The position numbers and the translations under genes are program-made. A stretch of DNA of 64,000 nucleotides from Paracholeplasma brassicae (GTDB lineage: Bacteria > Bacillota_I > Bacilli_A > Acholeplasmatales > UBA5453), in NCBI RefSeq assembly GCF_000967915.1, contig NC_022549.1:856366-920365 (forward strand). The letters are read 5' to 3'. Below the pieces are notes generated by a model. It saw only the letters and a program-made list of their open reading frames with translations, made no database searches and was not told where the DNA came from. Of this stretch, positions 62,602 through 64,000 are shown piece after piece (the stretch's first letter is position 1; each line of letters starts with the position of its first letter).

Positions 62602-62940
62602 GTGGATAATGTGTATTTATACGTTGGGATTGTTGCAGCGTTACTGGTTGTTATCTTTGTGATTATCCTTTTGAGTAAAAGTAAGTCAAAAAGAAACAAA
62701 AAAGTAAAAACGATTAGTATTGATTTTGTCAATCGATTAAGATTAGCAATTGGAAGCGATAATTTGATTGACATCAAGGTAGAACATGAACGAGTTAAGT
62801 TTTATATCAAGGACTATAAAAAAGTAGATATGACAGAAATGAAGGCTTTAAGCTATAAAGGTGTGTTTGTAAAATCAAACGAAATAACAGCAACCTTTGA
62901 GTACGAACCCAAAGAAATTATAAACAGTTTAAAACAATAG
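62602..62940 (+). CDS. Membrane-anchored PTS EIIB-like protein lacking the phospho-cysteine
   Basis: 112 residues, GTG start with GAGGGGTGA at 62589-62597. Residues 5-25 form one transmembrane segment, followed by a basic stretch (SKSKSKRNKKVK). The rest matches the glucose-type EIIB fold: FVNRLRLAIGSDNLIDIKV, then MKALSYKGVFVKSNEI. In true EIIB the strand before RLRL has a phosphorylated Cys (CxTRLR); here it is FVNRLRL with no Cys anywhere in the domain. A phosphotransfer role is therefore unlikely and a regulatory or binding role more likely. It lies 13 bases upstream of ptsH. Confidence 0.72.
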   Translation: MDNVYLYVGIVAALLVVIFVIILLSKSKSKRNKKVKTISIDFVNRLRLAIGSDNLIDIKVEHERVKFYIKDYKKVDMTEMKALSYKGVFVKSNEITATFEYEPKEIINSLKQ

Positions 62941-62953
62941 GAGGTATTACAAC

Positions 62954-63229
62954 ATGGAAAGAACATTTAAAGTAATCGCAGAAAACGGAATTCATGCGAG
63001 ACCAGCAACGAATTTAGTGAATTTGGCAATGCGTTTTGAATCGGATATTTGGTTAGTTGCTAATGACCGCAGTGTTGACATGAAATCCATCATGGGTGTT
63101 ATGTCCTTAGGCATTTACAAAGCGGCTAAATTTACAGTAAGAGTGAAAGGCTATGACGCTGAAGAAGCACTTGAAGCGATTTCTGCCCTTTTATTTACTG
63201 AAAATTTAGGTATTGTTGTTAATGAATAA
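62954..63229 (+). CDS. ptsH: HPr-type phosphocarrier protein
   Basis: 91 residues. The EI phosphorylation site is His14 in GIHARPAT, and the regulatory Ser45 is in MKSIMGVMSLGI, the HPr-kinase site of Gram-positive bacteria. It would act both as PTS carrier and, as HPr-Ser-P, as CcpA co-repressor, matching the cre sites at 15351 and 50938. AGGAGG precedes the ATG. Its stop is overlapped by the next gene (8 bases). No EI or EII permease is in this window. Confidence 0.93.
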   Translation: MERTFKVIAENGIHARPATNLVNLAMRFESDIWLVANDRSVDMKSIMGVMSLGIYKAAKFTVRVKGYDAEEALEAISALLFTENLGIVVNE

Positions 63230-64000
63230 ATTGATTGAAATTGCAAAAGGATCATTAATGGGAATTGCCAACATTATTCCTGGTGTTAGTGGTGGGACGA
63301 TTGCAGTTATTTTTCGCATTTATGACAAATTGATTGAGGCAATAAACAAAGCATTTAAAAAGCCACTCGAAGCACTCAAAGATACGTATCTCTTAATTAT
63401 TGGGATTATCTTGGGGGTCCTCATCGGTGTCTTTTTAATTTCATATGGCTATGAGGCATTTCCATTACCAACGACTTTAATCTTCATAGGACTTATTTTT
63501 GGCGGTATCAAACCAATCGTAGGTATTGTTAATAAAAGAGCAGTTGAATGGCCTGATTACTTGATATTTATGTCTTTATTCGCTCTCATTATCCTGCTTC
63601 CACTGATTGGTGGTTCTGGTGGAATTGCATCAGGTACAATCTATTACATTATGTTGTTTGTCATTGGCTTTTTAGCTGCATTTACAATGATTGCTCCAGG
63701 GATTAGCGGCTCTATGGTTTTGCTGGTTTTAGGTTATTATCAACACGTTCTTGACCTAGCGAAAGAACTGATTGAGTCGTTGATTCAACTGGACTTTCAA
63801 GCATTAGTTAATTTAATTCTCCCTGTGGGTCTTTTAGGTATAGGCGCAATACTCGGTGCAGTAGTGACGTCTAAATTGATGGCCTATTTGATGGAAAAAC
63901 ATGAAGTTCGCTTTTATTATGGCATTATCGGTATGCTTTTTGCGAGTCCATTTGCAATTATGTATTTATTAAATCAAACAAACCCACTTAAAAACATTGA
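63222..64000 (+). CDS. DUF368-type membrane protein (PopT-like undecaprenyl-phosphate translocase), 3' end outside window
   Basis: At least 259 residues, running off the right edge. It begins MNKLIEIAKGSLMGIANIIPGVSGGT, the signature of DUF368, and repeats the theme in FTMIAPGISGSMVLLVLGYY, the inverted half. Many hydrophobic segments are present. Members named PopT are reported to flip undecaprenyl-phosphate across the membrane, which would pair with UppP 0.7 kb away. The start overlaps ptsH by 8 bases. Function in this organism is inferred. Confidence 0.85.
   Translation, partial: MNKLIEIAKGSLMGIANIIPGVSGGTIAVIFRIYDKLIEAINKAFKKPLEALKDTYLLIIGIILGVLIGVFLISYGYEAFPLPTTLIFIGLIFGGIKPIVGIVNKRAVEWPDYLIFMSLFALIILLPLIGGSGGIASGTIYYIMLFVIGFLAAFTMIAPGISGSMVLLVLGYYQHVLDLAKELIESLIQLDFQALVNLILPVGLLGIGAILGAVVTSKLMAYLMEKHEVRFYYGIIGMLFASPFAIMYLLNQTNPLKNI

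Noticed and set aside
1-64000. Mycoplasma genetic code (TGA = Trp)
   Set aside because: Many genes end cleanly at TGA right where family lengths predict (thyA, pdp, the GH94 and GH161/149-type genes, lspA, several permeases), and conserved tryptophans are TGG.
1-64000. CRISPR array, rRNA or tRNA genes
   Set aside because: No regularly spaced direct repeats, and no intergenic stretch is both long enough and free of an assigned terminator, leader or promoter to hold such a gene; no tRNA T-arm (GGTTCRA) with paired arms was seen.

Overview
The window looks like a chromosome segment of a low-GC, wall-less Mollicute of the Acholeplasma/Izemoplasma type. TGA is used as a stop throughout (for example thyA, pdp, hisS neighbours) and Trp is TGG, so the Mycoplasma code does not apply. 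Shine-Dalgarno sites are strong (AGGAGG). Most housekeeping -10 boxes are TGnTATAAT. The gene content (PepV, ThiT, RNase J, a GH94 laminaribiose-type phosphorylase, lipoproteins plus LspA) fits Acholeplasmatales or close relatives. The exact taxon is an inference.

Layout. 1-3.9 kb: end of an SSB-like gene, then a tight pepV-thyA-dfrA-plsC operon. 3.9-6.7 kb: a histidine phosphatase gene divergent from pdp and an SDR gene. 6.7-10.5 kb: a TPP riboswitch controlling thiT, recU convergent with it, then RNase J and an unknown membrane protein. 10.6-35 kb: a large beta-1,3-glucan (laminarin) utilisation locus. It holds two glucan phosphorylases, a cytoplasmic and a lipid-anchored GH16, a cupin, a LacI regulator with three matching operators and catabolite (cre) sites, a CBM-rich lipoprotein, two solute-binding proteins, two permease pairs without an ATPase, an NHL-TPR-Yip1 protein and a DUF5696-type protein. 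35-36.7 kb: an intact IS3/IS150-type element that has landed in the loop of the locus's terminator. 36.8-43.2 kb: rarA, a degenerate NadC-like gene, apt, rel, dtd and an AI-2E-type exporter. 43.2-47 kb: a T-box leader, a GNAT gene, hisS and aspS. 47.1-50.9 kb: msrA, dCMP deaminase, a PDZ-Lon protease, lspA and an rluD-type gene. 50.9-54.6 kb: leucine dehydrogenase plus a four-subunit 2-oxoacid:ferredoxin oxidoreductase. 54.6-61.6 kb: a 1211-residue coiled-coil protein, a methyltransferase, ruvAB and queA. 61.7-64 kb: uppP, a Cys-less EIIB-like protein, HPr and a DUF368/PopT-type gene cut by the window end.

How it fits together. Surface lipoproteins probably bind and nick beta-1,3-glucan, ABC permeases import oligosaccharides, and cytoplasmic GH16 plus GH161/149- and GH94-type phosphorylases turn them into glucose-1-phosphate. 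The locus is probably controlled by its own LacI repressor and by a CcpA/HPr-type signal; HPr itself lies at the right end. The branched-chain amino acid operon carries a similar cre-like site. Thiamine uptake (ThiT) would supply the TPP needed by the ferredoxin oxidoreductase. ThyA, DHFR, dCMP deaminase and Pdp form a dispersed pyrimidine salvage set.

The most interesting unresolved material is the NHL-TPR-Yip1 / DUF5696 / double-permease block, the IS-split terminator, the undecaprenyl-phosphate recycling pair (UppP and PopT-like) in an apparently wall-less organism, and the giant coiled-coil protein.
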